A program made the position numbers and the translations under genes. Below the pieces are notes generated by a model that worked only from the letters and a program-made list of their open reading frames with translations, ran no database searches and was not told the origin of the DNA. Shown piece by piece: positions 1 through 8,418 of a DNA stretch of 64,000 nt. Every line of letters starts with the position of its first letter. Position 1 is the first letter of the stretch. The stretch covers positions 4,278,001 to 4,342,000 of the forward strand of contig NZ_CP106798.1 of the NCBI RefSeq assembly GCF_025642155.1, in the 5' to 3' direction. Source of the DNA: Streptomyces sp. HUAS 15-9. Lineage in GTDB: Bacteria > Actinomycetota > Actinomycetes > Streptomycetales > Streptomycetaceae.

Positions 1-224
1 CCCCTGTGAGAGACCCGCGGCCTTACGAATCGCTCGTCGCTCCGCAGGGGACGGAAGGTCCTGGCGCAGGCGCAGACGAGCACGAACGCGAAGCGCTGTG
101 GCTGTCATGTGGCCAGCTTGGCAGACCTGGCCACACCAGGTCAACCATGTCAGCAGAGGTGGTGTGCCACGTCTGCCGGGCTGGTGTGTTGACCTACTGT
201 TGCGCTTGCTGCGATGCTCGCCAG

Positions 225-1064
225 GTGACGAAATCCGAGACCCCCACGCCCTCCGACAACCCGGATGAGGTCCTCATCACGGCGAATGTCGACCGCGGCG
301 CCGCCATCAGCCAGGCCGAAGGCGTGGTCGCCACCTTCCAATGCCGCCCCCGAAGCGATGAGTGGGCGGTAGCGGGAGACGTCACCCGGAACGCGCAGGG
401 GCTGGTGATCTCCCGCCTCGAACTCATCTCCAAGGACTTGTCCGGGAGCGGCGTCACTGGCGGCCTGCTGCGCCGGATCCAAGTCAGCGACATCCTTCAC
501 GTCGCCCGCGCCCATGTCGCGCTGGCCGTCCACAGCGAGACGGACGGCCCTACCTTCCCCGAGGCTTCGAGTAAGTCCCGGAGCGGCGGCCGCGGTGCCC
601 TCAGTGACGAGCTCCTCCGAAGCGTTGCGGTCGCCTACCTTGCGGAGACAGCTCCCGGTCGCCCGGCCGGTGCCGTGAAGCGCATGGCGCAGGAGTTTGA
701 CCGCCCGGAAGAGACCGTGCGTTCGTGGATCGCCCGGGCCCGTAAGGCTGGCTGGCTCGGACCGAGCGTCAAGGGCCGCGCCGGCGCCGAGCCCGGACCG
801 CGCTTGCGCGACCTGAGTCCGGAGGAGTTCGGGCGGATCTTCCAGGAGGGGTACGAGACGCCTCCGCAGAACGTCGCCGACCTCGCTGCCGGTTTCGAGT
901 CGATGTCACCAGAGCGCCAGCGTGCGGCCTCGGTGGCGTGGTTCGGGCCGGAGCGACAGGCGGAGAACAACCGCGCTGCCCTCGCATGGGAGCGCCAGGA
1001 ACAGGGCCGTCGTGCGAAGCACCAGGAGCAGGGTGCCGCCGACGAGGAGCCAGAGGGGGACTGA
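225..1064 (+). CDS. Putative DNA-binding protein next to integrase
   Basis: Protein of about 279 residues from the GTG at 225. The frame stays open upstream to the window edge but the residues there look non-coding, so the start is inferred. A TTGACC sequence about 35 bases upstream could be the -35 of a leaderless transcript. Residues about 120-172 look like a helix-turn-helix (VKRMAQEF then ETVRSWIARARKAGWL). The C-terminus is rich in Glu, Arg and Gln. It ends 3 bases before the integrase GTG, so the two are probably co-transcribed. Proteins of this kind sit beside integrases in Streptomyces elements. An accessory role in excision or in control of the integrase is inference; it is much larger than ordinary excisionases. 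Confidence 0.6.
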   Translation: MTKSETPTPSDNPDEVLITANVDRGAAISQAEGVVATFQCRPRSDEWAVAGDVTRNAQGLVISRLELISKDLSGSGVTGGLLRRIQVSDILHVARAHVALAVHSETDGPTFPEASSKSRSGGRGALSDELLRSVAVAYLAETAPGRPAGAVKRMAQEFDRPEETVRSWIARARKAGWLGPSVKGRAGAEPGPRLRDLSPEEFGRIFQEGYETPPQNVADLAAGFESMSPERQRAASVAWFGPERQAENNRAALAWERQEQGRRAKHQEQGAADEEPEGD

Positions 1065-1067
1065 TAA

Positions 1068-2576
1068 GTGAAGCCGTACAAGGCGTGCTCATGTCGAGAC
1101 TCGGAGACGAAACGGCTACTCGGCAAGAAGTGCCCTGACCTCAGCAAGAAGGGACACGGCGGCTGGTACGCCCGCTACGAGGCACCCAAGTCCGCCGACG
1201 GGAAACGCCGTCAACCGCGCGTCGGTCCGTTCCCCACGGAACGGGAGTGCAAGGCCGAGCTGGGCAAGGTGCTCGGCACGGCCGCCAGTCCGAAGGCGCA
1301 CGACGAGCGCAAGACCACGTTCGGCGAGTACCTCGAACGCCGCTACACCTGGCGCGTCTCCGAGGCGGAGACCGGCGAGGGCCTGAAGAAGTCCACGCTG
1401 GACGCCGAGCGCGAGGCCATCGACCTGTACGGGAATCCCGGACTCGGGCACATCAAGGTCGTCGACCTCACCGACGAGCACTTCCGCGAGCTGTACGCGG
1501 CCATGCGGAAGCTGAACCGGCCGGAGGAGCAGGGCGACCGGTCGGAGATCCTGCGGCGCCTGAAGGACGCCCGGGCCACCCGGGATGGCCGGCGGCTGCA
1601 CTCCCGTCCGATCTCCGAGGGCCGCATCCGCCGCGTTCACGCGGTCCTGCATGGCGCCATGACGGACGCCGTGAAGCTGTCGAAGATCCGGCCGGACAAC
1701 CCGACTGACGGGGTCTGGCGGTCGAAGGGTGGGAAGCGGAAGCAGGGCCGCGCGAAGCCCCTGCTGTGGACGGCCGAACGCGTCGAGGCGTGGGAGAAGA
1801 CCGGGAACGTCCCGGCGAAGGTCATGGTGTGGACGAGCGACCAGTGCGGCGCGTTCCTCGACTTCGCCGAGGCCAGCGAGGAACGGCTGTATCCGGCGTT
1901 CCACCTCGATGCGTACTACGGGCCTCGCCGCGGCGAGCTGGTCGGCGCGGAGGAGAAAGACCTCAGCCTCGGCCGCCGGCGCCTGCACGTTCTGCAGGCG
2001 CAGTCGGACGACGAGCTGGACGACACGAAGACCGAGGCTGGGTATCGGCAGATCCCCCTCGACGACGAGACCGTGCGCGTGCTGAAGGCCTGGCACAAGC
2101 AGAAGCTGCGCGAGCGTCTGGCGTGGGGCGAGGCCTACCAGGACGCGGGGCGGGTGTTCTGCTACGAGGACGGGACCGCGCTGAAGGCGGAGTACCTGTC
2201 GAGCCGCTTCCGGATCCTGATCGAGCGGTACGCCAACATCCGCGCGAAGGCTGCCGAGGATTGGCCGGCGGAGCGGATCGCACGGAAGTTCCGCACGACC
2301 CTGGCGGCCGTCGAGGTGGCGCTTCGGATGCCGCTCCCGCCCATCCGCTTCCATGACCTACGTCACGGTGCGGCGACGATGCTGATCGCCGCCGGGGTGG
2401 ACGACAAGTTCGTGTCAGAGGTCCTCGGGCACGCCTCGGTGGCCTTCACGAAGGACGTGTACGCGGTCGTCGCCGACGAGCTGGCCGACGACGCCACCCG
2501 CCGGATCGCGACCTTCATCCCGCGCCAGAACCGGCTTTCAGCGGTTGGTGCCAACACCGTGCCATCAGGGGGCTAA
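1068..2576 (+). CDS. int: Tyrosine site-specific recombinase (integrase)
   Basis: Integrase of 502 residues, expected to recombine the element's attP with attB in the neighbouring tRNA-Ser gene. The catalytic domain is complete: arginine in GPRRGEL (R287/R288), lysine in KTEAGYRQIPL, HxxR in HDLRH (H429, R432), LGH (H455) and the nucleophile Tyr465 in KDVYAVV. Residues about 80-240 form the SAM-like core-binding region, and a basic N-terminal part with a CSC and a later Cys probably binds arm sites. Length and order match integrases of actinomycete integrative elements. It follows the upstream gene by 3 bases. Nothing looks damaged, so the element may still be mobile if its left end is intact. 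Confidence 0.93.
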   Translation: MKPYKACSCRDSETKRLLGKKCPDLSKKGHGGWYARYEAPKSADGKRRQPRVGPFPTERECKAELGKVLGTAASPKAHDERKTTFGEYLERRYTWRVSEAETGEGLKKSTLDAEREAIDLYGNPGLGHIKVVDLTDEHFRELYAAMRKLNRPEEQGDRSEILRRLKDARATRDGRRLHSRPISEGRIRRVHAVLHGAMTDAVKLSKIRPDNPTDGVWRSKGGKRKQGRAKPLLWTAERVEAWEKTGNVPAKVMVWTSDQCGAFLDFAEASEERLYPAFHLDAYYGPRRGELVGAEEKDLSLGRRRLHVLQAQSDDELDDTKTEAGYRQIPLDDETVRVLKAWHKQKLRERLAWGEAYQDAGRVFCYEDGTALKAEYLSSRFRILIERYANIRAKAAEDWPAERIARKFRTTLAAVEVALRMPLPPIRFHDLRHGAATMLIAAGVDDKFVSEVLGHASVAFTKDVYAVVADELADDATRRIATFIPRQNRLSAVGANTVPSGG

Positions 2577-2596
2577 AAGTGGCTCTGAAGACGACT

Positions 2597-2630
2597 CAGG
2601 GAGCCCAGCCGCTACGGGCCGAACTCCCTG
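2597..2630 (+). terminator. Hairpin after integrase
   Basis: CAGGGAG pairs with CTCCCTG, extended inward by GCCC/GGGC. It lies between the integrase stop and the tRNA 3' end and could end transcripts from both sides. There is no T-run, as is common in Streptomyces. Confidence 0.45.
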
Positions 2631-2639
2631 GTCAAGGTG

Positions 2640-2730
2640 CGGAGGCGGAGGGATTTGAACCCTCGATGGGCTTTAAGGCCCAAACCGCATTAGCAGTGCG
2701 GCGCCATAGACCGGACTAGGCGACGCCTCC
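2640..2730 (-). tRNA. tRNA-Ser(GCT)
   Basis: Reverse-strand tRNA with acceptor stem GGAGGCG/CGCCTCC, long class II variable arm, T loop GTTCAAATC and anticodon loop CTGCTAA, anticodon GCT. The 3' CCA is not encoded. Its 3' end faces the integrase and probably contains the attachment core. Confidence 0.95.
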
Positions 2731-2901
2731 CACACAACCTCCCACGCGAGCGCGCGAGTGGTGCGTGCAGATGATGACACAGTCGAGCGTGCTGTCACCA
2801 ATCGCCCCCTACGGTACTAGGCACTCGGGCCACAGGGCAAAGCCCTTCTCCCCGGTGGGGCGGGTGCGCAACGTCCGGGGGCCACGGGCGTTGATCAGGG
2901 C

Positions 2902-3396
2902 ATGTTGCCGGTCTTCTCCCGAGCCGTTCTGGCCTCCGTGACGTCCGTGGCGTCCATGGCTTCCGCGGCCTCCGTCGTCTCCGTCGCCGCCGTCCCCGCC
3001 GTGGCCCTGCCCGCCGTCTCCGTCTCCGCGCCCCCGCCCGTTCGGGCCGAGGATCGGCCGGCCGGGGTCGGTGACCGGCTGACCGTCATCGTCCGGCACG
3101 CGGGTGCCGGGCGGAACGGGACGTACGTGGTGTCCTGTCATCCCGCCGTCGGCAGTCACCCGGACGTGGCCGGCGCGTGCCGGGCCGTGGACCGGAGCAC
3201 CCGGTGGGGCCGCGAGGCCTTCGCGCCGGTGGCGCCGGGCAGCGTCTGCACGATGGTCTACGGCGGCCCGGCCACCGCCCATGTCACCGGGACCTGGGCC
3301 GGACGCCCGGTCGACGCGACGTACGACCGCAGCAACGGCTGCGAGATCGCACGGTGGAACCGCATGGTGCCGCTCCTGCCGGACATCCGTTCGTAG
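2902..3396 (+). CDS. Secreted subtilisin-inhibitor-like (SSI family) protein
   Basis: Preprotein of 164 residues: an Ala/Val/Ser-rich export signal over about the first 43 residues, then a domain matching Streptomyces subtilisin inhibitors. The four SSI cysteines are present and should pair as C79-C93 and C116-C147. The reactive loop reads CTMVYG, so the predicted scissile bond is Met118-Val119, the same Met-Val P1-P1' pair as classical SSI, predicting inhibition of subtilisin-like proteases. Family members inhibit extracellular proteases and transglutaminase-activating protease during mycelial differentiation. The signal is poor in basic residues and the ribosome site before the ATG is weak, so a slightly different start is possible. 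It is a single-gene unit between a tRNA gene and the PAS protein. Confidence 0.88.
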   Translation: MLPVFSRAVLASVTSVASMASAASVVSVAAVPAVALPAVSVSAPPPVRAEDRPAGVGDRLTVIVRHAGAGRNGTYVVSCHPAVGSHPDVAGACRAVDRSTRWGREAFAPVAPGSVCTMVYGGPATAHVTGTWAGRPVDATYDRSNGCEIARWNRMVPLLPDIRS

Positions 3397-3648
3397 GAGT
3401 CACCCGGCGTTCACGGTCGACAGTCATTTCATGGCGGAATCCCAGGTCCCCCAGAAGTCCCGCGAAGGTCTTGGGCGGCCGGAGCACGTGGTCACACGTT
3501 CCCCCTCACTTCCGCGTGCGACCTCCCTCTCATCCGGCGTCACTAGCGCAATCGCTGCCCTTAGACTCCCTCGCGTGACACGTTGCGGGCCGGTTGGCAA
3601 GATGGCCCGAGCGGTCGGCTAGGTGCGGTAACAGGGAGGAAGCGTCTC

Positions 3649-5757
3649 GTGAGCAGCAGGCCATCCCGAGGCGCTGCTCGCCTCGCAGCCATACTCGACG
3701 CGCTTCCCGACGCGTTGGTACTGGTCAACGCCAATGGGACGGTCGTCAACGCGAACACGATCGCGCTGGAGGCGTTCGAGACTCCGGGTACGGCTCTGGT
3801 CGGGCGCGGGCTGCTGGATCTGCTGCCCCAGTTCGACTCCAAGCTGATCCCGGGCTCGATGAGGCGGCCCGACCACATGGACCCGCGCGGGCGGACCAAG
3901 CCGACGCGGATGATCGCCCGGCGGACCGACGGCACCGAGTTCCCGGTCGAGGTCACCAGCGCGAACCTGGAGAACGGGCAGCAGGCGTACGACGGTTACG
4001 GCTACACCGGCGACGAGCTGCTGATGCTCGTCGTACGCGATCTGTCCGGAACCGTCGACACCGAGGCCGAGCTCGCCCGTTCGCAGCGGCAGACCGAGAT
4101 GATCCTGCGGGCCGCGTCCGAGGGCGTCGTCGGCACGGACACCGACGGGCGGATCGTCCTCGTCAACCCGGCCGCCGCCCAGATACTGGGTTACCGGGCC
4201 GGTGAGCTCGGCGGCAAGGAGCTGCACACCCTCGTCCTGCACTCCCGCGCCGACGGCTCGCCCTTCCCGTACGAGGAGTCCCCGCTCGCCGACACCCTGC
4301 GCTCCGGACGCAAGCACCGAGTGCGCGGCCAGGTGCTGTACGCCAAGAGCGGCGACAAGGTCTCGGTCGACCTGACGACCGCGCCCGTGCGCGACGGCGA
4401 CCAGCTCGTCGGCGCCGTGATGACCTTCACCGACCGGCGGCCCTACGACACCCTGGCCGACGAGAAGGCGGCGCAGGAGAAGGCGCACGCCGAGGAGCGG
4501 GAGCGGCTCTCCGAGGAGCACGCCTCCGACCTCACCGCGCTGCGCCAGAAGCACGTGACCGAGCTCGAAGGGCTGCGCGAGCAGCACGCGGAGGAGCTCG
4601 CGGCCGATGAGGAGCGGTACGCCGCGCTCGGCGAGCGGGAGAAGGACCGGTACGAGGCCCTGGCCGGGCGGCACGAACAGCTGCTCACGCTGCTCGCCGG
4701 CTCGCTGCGCGGACCGCTGGACGAGCTGCGCCGCGAGCTGGCCGCCCTCGCCGCGGACGACGCGGGGCAGCTGTGGCCCGAGGCCAACCAGGTGCTCCAC
4801 CACCTCTCCGCCGGCTATTCGCGCATCACCCAGCTCATCGACAACGTCCTCGGCTACCAGCGGCTGGACGCGGGTACGGAGGACATCACCCGTACGAAGG
4901 TGATGCTCGACGCCGTCGTCGCCGCCGGTGTCGAGGGGGCCGTCGATCTGATCGGGCCGGGGCGGGTGCAGTTCGCCGTGCACGCACCGCCCATCGAGGC
5001 GGAGGTCGACCCGCAGCGGCTCGCCACCGCGCTCGCGCATCTCGTCGCGGACGTGGCCGGTGTCGACGCGACCGGCAACGCGCCCGTGTCGGCGGGCGGT
5101 TACATGGACAACACGGTTGTCGTGGCGGCCGCGCAGCGCGGCGAGGTCGTCCGCATCGAGGTGCGCGGGCCGTACGCCGGGGGAGACCCGGTGCACGAGC
5201 CGATCGTGCGCGGGATCGTGCGGGCGCACGGTGGTGTGCTGCAGACGCACGAGGTGCCGGGCATGAGCGGCAGCGCGTACGTCCTCGAGGTGCCGCTCGG
5301 CGGCGGCGCCGGGGCCGTCGTGGCTCCGGCTCCCGCCGTCACGGCCGCCGAGGAGGGTGGCTCCGAGGCGGGCGCTCCGGCCGGGCAAACCTCCGGCGGA
5401 GGCCGCATGGCGGGCCCGGCGGAACTCCGTGGACGCCTTCCTGGAGAGCGAGGTTCCCAGCCGGTCCGACGCCACCGAGACGGATGCGCCCGCACCGACC
5501 GGGCGGCGCAGGAGGCGCGCGGCCGAGGAGCCGGAGCAGGTCGCGGCCGAGGCCACGGAGGCCTCCGGCGGCACCGGGCGACGGCGCGGCCGGCCCGCCG
5601 AGGACGCCACCGGTGGCCAGGACGAGGACGTGGCCGAGGGTGCCGTCGTGACGGCGGCCGAGCACGCGGCGGGTACGGCCGCCGTGGGCAGCGGGCTCGG
5701 CGGGACCGTACCGCCGCAGGGCGTGCCCGTGCCCACCGGTCGGCGTGCCCGGCGTGA
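3649..5757 (+). CDS. PAS-PAS pseudo-histidine-kinase, N-terminal part of a frameshifted gene
   Basis: Begins at GTG 3649, nine bases after AGGGAGGA. Residues about 13-130 and 147-262 are two PAS sensor domains; 265-345 is a charged coiled coil; 345-410 resembles a HisKA dimerisation helix pair; 418-555 resembles a HATPase domain. The H-box position reads GSLRGPLD, lacking the phospho-accepting His, and the ATP lid and N-box are degenerate, so kinase activity is doubtful. True coding in this frame stops near 5390. Continuation in the next frame (residues PPAEAAWRARRNSVDAFLE) shows that it joins the downstream reading frame. A single extra A in the AAA run at 5388-5390 would account for it. No membrane segment is seen, so it is probably cytoplasmic. 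Confidence 0.8.
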   Translation: MSSRPSRGAARLAAILDALPDALVLVNANGTVVNANTIALEAFETPGTALVGRGLLDLLPQFDSKLIPGSMRRPDHMDPRGRTKPTRMIARRTDGTEFPVEVTSANLENGQQAYDGYGYTGDELLMLVVRDLSGTVDTEAELARSQRQTEMILRAASEGVVGTDTDGRIVLVNPAAAQILGYRAGELGGKELHTLVLHSRADGSPFPYEESPLADTLRSGRKHRVRGQVLYAKSGDKVSVDLTTAPVRDGDQLVGAVMTFTDRRPYDTLADEKAAQEKAHAEERERLSEEHASDLTALRQKHVTELEGLREQHAEELAADEERYAALGEREKDRYEALAGRHEQLLTLLAGSLRGPLDELRRELAALAADDAGQLWPEANQVLHHLSAGYSRITQLIDNVLGYQRLDAGTEDITRTKVMLDAVVAAGVEGAVDLIGPGRVQFAVHAPPIEAEVDPQRLATALAHLVADVAGVDATGNAPVSAGGYMDNTVVVAAAQRGEVVRIEVRGPYAGGDPVHEPIVRGIVRAHGGVLQTHEVPGMSGSAYVLEVPLGGGAGAVVAPAPAVTAAEEGGSEAGAPAGQTSGGGRMAGPAELRGRLPGERGSQPVRRHRDGCARTDRAAQEARGRGAGAGRGRGHGGLRRHRATARPARRGRHRWPGRGRGRGCRRDGGRARGGYGRRGQRARRDRTAAGRARAHRSACPA

Positions 5758-7801
5758 CGGCGGGGAGGCGCAGGCCGCCCTGCCGCCCGCGCTGCCCGCG
5801 CCCTCCCCTGCCCCGGAGACCGGAGCGGAGCCCGTCCCGGCCGACCGTGCCCAGCCCGGCGGGCGCCGCCGTCGGGCCCTGGCCGCCGCGGCCGAGCGTG
5901 CCGCCGCGCAGGAGGCGGGGGCCCGTACGGTCTTCGCGCTGCCGCCGGCCGAGGCCGACCGTTCACCCGGTTCCGAGCCCACGCCCGTGCCCGTGGCCGA
6001 CGGCACGAACGGGCAGGTGCCCGCCCCGGTTCCGGTCCCGGTCCCGGCCCAGATGCAGGCTCCGGTGCCGAGTGAGGGCGCACCGGGCGACGACGGGCGG
6101 CACGACGCCGTACCGCACGACCAGGCCGAGGACCACACGCCACCCCAGCCGCACCCCACCAGCGCGCCGACGGGCCGCCGACGACGGGCCGTGGCCCAGT
6201 CGGCCGAGATGTCCGCGACGCCCGCGCAGGGCGTGCCCGCGCAGGGCGTGCCCGCGCAGGGCGTGCCCGCGCAGGGCGTGCCCGCGCAGGGCGTGCCCGC
6301 GCAGGGCGTGCCCGCGCAGGGCGTGCCCGCGCAGGGCGTGCCCGCGCAGGGCGTGCCCGCGCAGGGCGTGCCCGCGCAGGGCGTGCCCGCGCAGGGCGTG
6401 CCCGCGCAGGGCGTGCCCGCGCAGGGCACGGTCGGTCAGGCCCTGCCGCTCCCCGCGGAGGCGGCGCCCGCGGCGCCCGTGGCCCCCGCCGCCCAGGCGA
6501 CCCCGGCCCCCGGCACACCGATCGGTGCCGCCGCCGTCTCTCCGAACGGCACCGACACCCCCGGCGCGGGCACCCCGCTCCCGCCGGAGCACCGTGCCGC
6601 CCAGCCGTTGCCCGCCGAGGCGGCCGCCCCCGTCGACCCGAACTCGACGCAGGGGCGGGCGATCAGCGTGCGGACCCTGGGGCAGGGCGTGCCGTTCAGC
6701 CGGCAGGCGGCGCAGGTGCAACAGCCGACGCCCACCCCGCCCCCGCAGACGCCGGGCGGTTCCGGTCGCCGCCGCAAGCTGGGCACACCGCCCGACCCGG
6801 CCGCGCGCCAGGAGCAGCGCCAGGAGCAGGGGGCTCGCCCGCACCCGCCGACCACCGAGCAACCGCCCGCGCAGCCGTCCCTGGCCGGACAGTCCCTCGC
6901 CGGGCAGACCCTGGCCGGGCAGTCCCGGCTCGCCCCGGCCACCACCGAGGGTGCCGGACGGTCGTACGCCATAGGTGCCCCGGACGAGAACGCCGCCGAG
7001 GGTCCCGAGCCGCTGGACGGGCCGGGCGGCGCGATCGAGGTCGCGGACCCGCCGCGCCCGCAGCCGATGGACGACGAGCTGCCGCCCGAGCCGCTGGACA
7101 ACCCGCGGCGGTTGCTGGTGTGGCCCGCACCGGACGTCACCACCCAGCAGGCGCTCAGCGACCGCGGCTACCGTCCCGTGATCGTGCACTCCCGCGAGGA
7201 GGTCGACGCGCAGATCGCCGCGTTCCCGGCCGCGCTGTTCGTGGACCCGCTGACCGGGCCGATCACGCGTACCGCGCTGCAGTCGCTGCGGCAGGCCGCC
7301 GTGGCGGCGGAGGTGCCGGTGCTGGTGACGGCCGGGCTCGGACAGGCGACGCGCGAGGCGGCGTACGGCGCCGATCCCGCCGTACTGCTGAAGGCGCTCG
7401 CCCCGCGGGACAGTGAGCAGCACCCGCCGCGGGTCCTGCTCATCGAGGAGCACGCGGAGATCGCGCTGGCGCTCACCTCGACGCTGGAGCGGCGCGGGAT
7501 GCAGGTCGCGCGGGCGGCGAGCGATGCCGACGCAGTGACGCTGGCGGGGCAGCTCAGGCCGAACCTGGTCGTGATGGACCTGATGCAGGTGCACCGGCGC
7601 CAGGCCGGGATCGTGGACTGGCTGCGCGCGAACGGGCAGCTCAACCGCACTCCGATCGTCGTCTACACCGCCGCTGTCGACCAGGCCGACCTGCCACGGC
7701 TGGCCTCCGGCGAGACGGTGCTGTTCCTCGCGGAGCGGTCGACCAGCGGCGAGGTGCAGGGCCGCATCGTCGACCTGCTGTCGAGGATCGGTACGAACTA
7801 G
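5357..7801 (+). CDS. Pro/Ala-rich linker with tandem degenerate receivers, C-terminal part of the same gene
   Basis: Coding that belongs to the PAS protein begins near 5390 in this frame. A long disordered linker carries repeated basic patches (TGRRRRR, GRRRR) and a 14-unit PAQGV repeat. Two receiver-like domains follow. The first (about 7105-7410) keeps Asp in FVDP, Thr in LVTAG and Lys in LLKAL. The second (7429-7801) has IEEH in place of the acidic pair, Asp in VVMDLM, Thr in VVYTAA, but LAER where the invariant Lys should be. With the degenerate kinase part this suggests a protein-interaction scaffold rather than a phosphorelay. That is inference. The frameshift could be a mutation, a sequencing error or, less likely, programmed. 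Confidence 0.78.
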   Translation: MAPRRALRPGKPPAEAAWRARRNSVDAFLESEVPSRSDATETDAPAPTGRRRRRAAEEPEQVAAEATEASGGTGRRRGRPAEDATGGQDEDVAEGAVVTAAEHAAGTAAVGSGLGGTVPPQGVPVPTGRRARRDGGEAQAALPPALPAPSPAPETGAEPVPADRAQPGGRRRRALAAAAERAAAQEAGARTVFALPPAEADRSPGSEPTPVPVADGTNGQVPAPVPVPVPAQMQAPVPSEGAPGDDGRHDAVPHDQAEDHTPPQPHPTSAPTGRRRRAVAQSAEMSATPAQGVPAQGVPAQGVPAQGVPAQGVPAQGVPAQGVPAQGVPAQGVPAQGVPAQGVPAQGVPAQGVPAQGTVGQALPLPAEAAPAAPVAPAAQATPAPGTPIGAAAVSPNGTDTPGAGTPLPPEHRAAQPLPAEAAAPVDPNSTQGRAISVRTLGQGVPFSRQAAQVQQPTPTPPPQTPGGSGRRRKLGTPPDPAARQEQRQEQGARPHPPTTEQPPAQPSLAGQSLAGQTLAGQSRLAPATTEGAGRSYAIGAPDENAAEGPEPLDGPGGAIEVADPPRPQPMDDELPPEPLDNPRRLLVWPAPDVTTQQALSDRGYRPVIVHSREEVDAQIAAFPAALFVDPLTGPITRTALQSLRQAAVAAEVPVLVTAGLGQATREAAYGADPAVLLKALAPRDSEQHPPRVLLIEEHAEIALALTSTLERRGMQVARAASDADAVTLAGQLRPNLVVMDLMQVHRRQAGIVDWLRANGQLNRTPIVVYTAAVDQADLPRLASGETVLFLAERSTSGEVQGRIVDLLSRIGTN
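6221..6430 (+). repeat. 15-bp tandem repeat encoding PAQGV
   Basis: Thirteen identical units CCCGCGCAGGGCGTG are followed by a fourteenth ending GCACG (PAQGT). Perfect identity at the DNA level, including third positions, points to recent expansion by slippage or unequal crossing over. Confidence 0.97.
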
Positions 7802-7816
7802 GAAGGGCCCGGGGTT

Positions 7817-8074
7817 CTACTCCGGGTCCGCCGTCACCATCGCGACGCACTCCGCGAGGGCGTCGTACAACGGCCTTACGAACGCGGCGAGTTCGGCGTC
7901 GGATGCCCGGTCGGAATCCAGTACGGCGCCCACGACGGCGAGCAGGGCGACCGCGACGCGCACGGCGTGGGCGTCGGCGAGCGCCGCGAGGTAACCGCCG
8001 GGTTCCGTGACGGCGTAGACCGCCTTGCCGGTGGCCGGGTCGACGCCGAGACTGCGGAGGCGGCGCGTGCTCAT
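7817..8074 (-). CDS. Small conserved protein of a GntR-linked pair
   Basis: 85-residue protein of unknown function. It starts at an ATG overlapping the stop of the upstream small gene by ATGA, so the two are translationally coupled. The N-terminal segment RLRSLGVDPATGKAVYAVTEPGGY is followed by an alpha-helical half with repeated Ala/Val/Leu and acidic residues (SDRASDAELA), and it ends in TADPE. No catalytic motif or membrane segment is evident. I have seen such paired small genes divergent from short GntR proteins in Streptomyces, but no biochemical role is known to me. It ends 16 bases from the PAS-protein stop, tail to tail. Confidence 0.6.
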   Translation of the reverse strand: MSTRRLRSLGVDPATGKAVYAVTEPGGYLAALADAHAVRVAVALLAVVGAVLDSDRASDAELAAFVRPLYDALAECVAMVTADPE

Positions 8075-8262
8075 ACGGCGACCTCCACCGGGACGTAGGG
8101 GCGGACGAGGGGCAGACCGTGGACGAAGACGACGGACGAGGACCGCGGTGTGGTCGGGGCAGGACGATGGCAGGGAGAGGGTGCGGACACGGGCCCCTCT
8201 GCCCGGTGGGCTCCACGAGCGGGGAGCAGGAATCGCAGGATCGCGACGAGTCGGCTGCGCAC
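8071..8262 (-). CDS. Small basic protein, first gene of a GntR-linked pair
   Basis: 63 residues from the GTG at 8262, chosen because ACGGAG lies eight bases upstream and the FLLPARGAHR motif near the N-terminus recurs in Streptomyces small proteins divergent from GntR regulators. It is rich in Arg, Pro and Ala and ends LPLVRPYVPVEVAV. It overlaps the next gene by ATGA. Divergent from the GntR gene across about 156 bases that contain a palindromic operator, so the pair is probably controlled by that regulator. Function unknown. An ATG further upstream is possible but its extra residues do not look coding. Confidence 0.5.
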   Translation of the reverse strand: MRSRLVAILRFLLPARGAHRAEGPVSAPSPCHRPAPTTPRSSSVVFVHGLPLVRPYVPVEVAV

Positions 8263-8352
8263 AGGTCGACTCCGTTGTAGTCGGCTCAGCCCCGGCAAGG
8301 AAGCTCCACACTTCCCGCCGGGGCGCTTTCATGACTGCGATGGTAGCGCCTT

Positions 8353-8377
8353 GTATCGCTACGTTGCGATACGTATC
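8353..8377. promoter_or_regulatory. Nested palindromes, probable GntR operator
   Basis: GTATCGC (8353-8359) and GCGATAC (8366-8372) form a perfect inverted repeat around six bases. GATACGTATC (8368-8377) is a second perfect palindrome sharing an arm. The site lies in the divergent promoter region about 40 bases before the GntR start, as expected for an autoregulated GntR operator. Confidence 0.6.
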
Positions 8378-8418
8378 CCGAAGAGCGTGCATCAATCCCC
8401 TTGCCTAGCGTCGATTCC

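Larger units (their letters stand above)
1..2690 (+). mobile_element. Right end of an integrative element at tRNA-Ser(GCT)
   Basis: A tyrosine integrase gene ends 63 bases from the 3' end of tRNA-Ser(GCT) and reads towards it, with a DNA-binding-protein gene directly upstream. This is the usual layout of actinomycete integrative elements and prophages inserted in a tRNA 3' end. The tRNA is intact on the chromosomal side, so the attachment core should lie in its 3' part. The left end, replication or transfer genes and the second attachment site are outside the window. The right limit given here, inside the tRNA, is an estimate. Confidence 0.7.

Noticed and set aside
3619..6429. Very long reverse-strand open frame (over 900 codons)
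   Set aside because: It is antisense to the PAS/receiver protein, shows a repeat of GTPCA produced by the PAQGV repeat, and has no known domain or ribosome site. Long antisense frames are normal in GC-rich DNA.
6221..6430. CRISPR array
   Set aside because: The units are contiguous, without spacers, and are read as PAQGV in a coding region.
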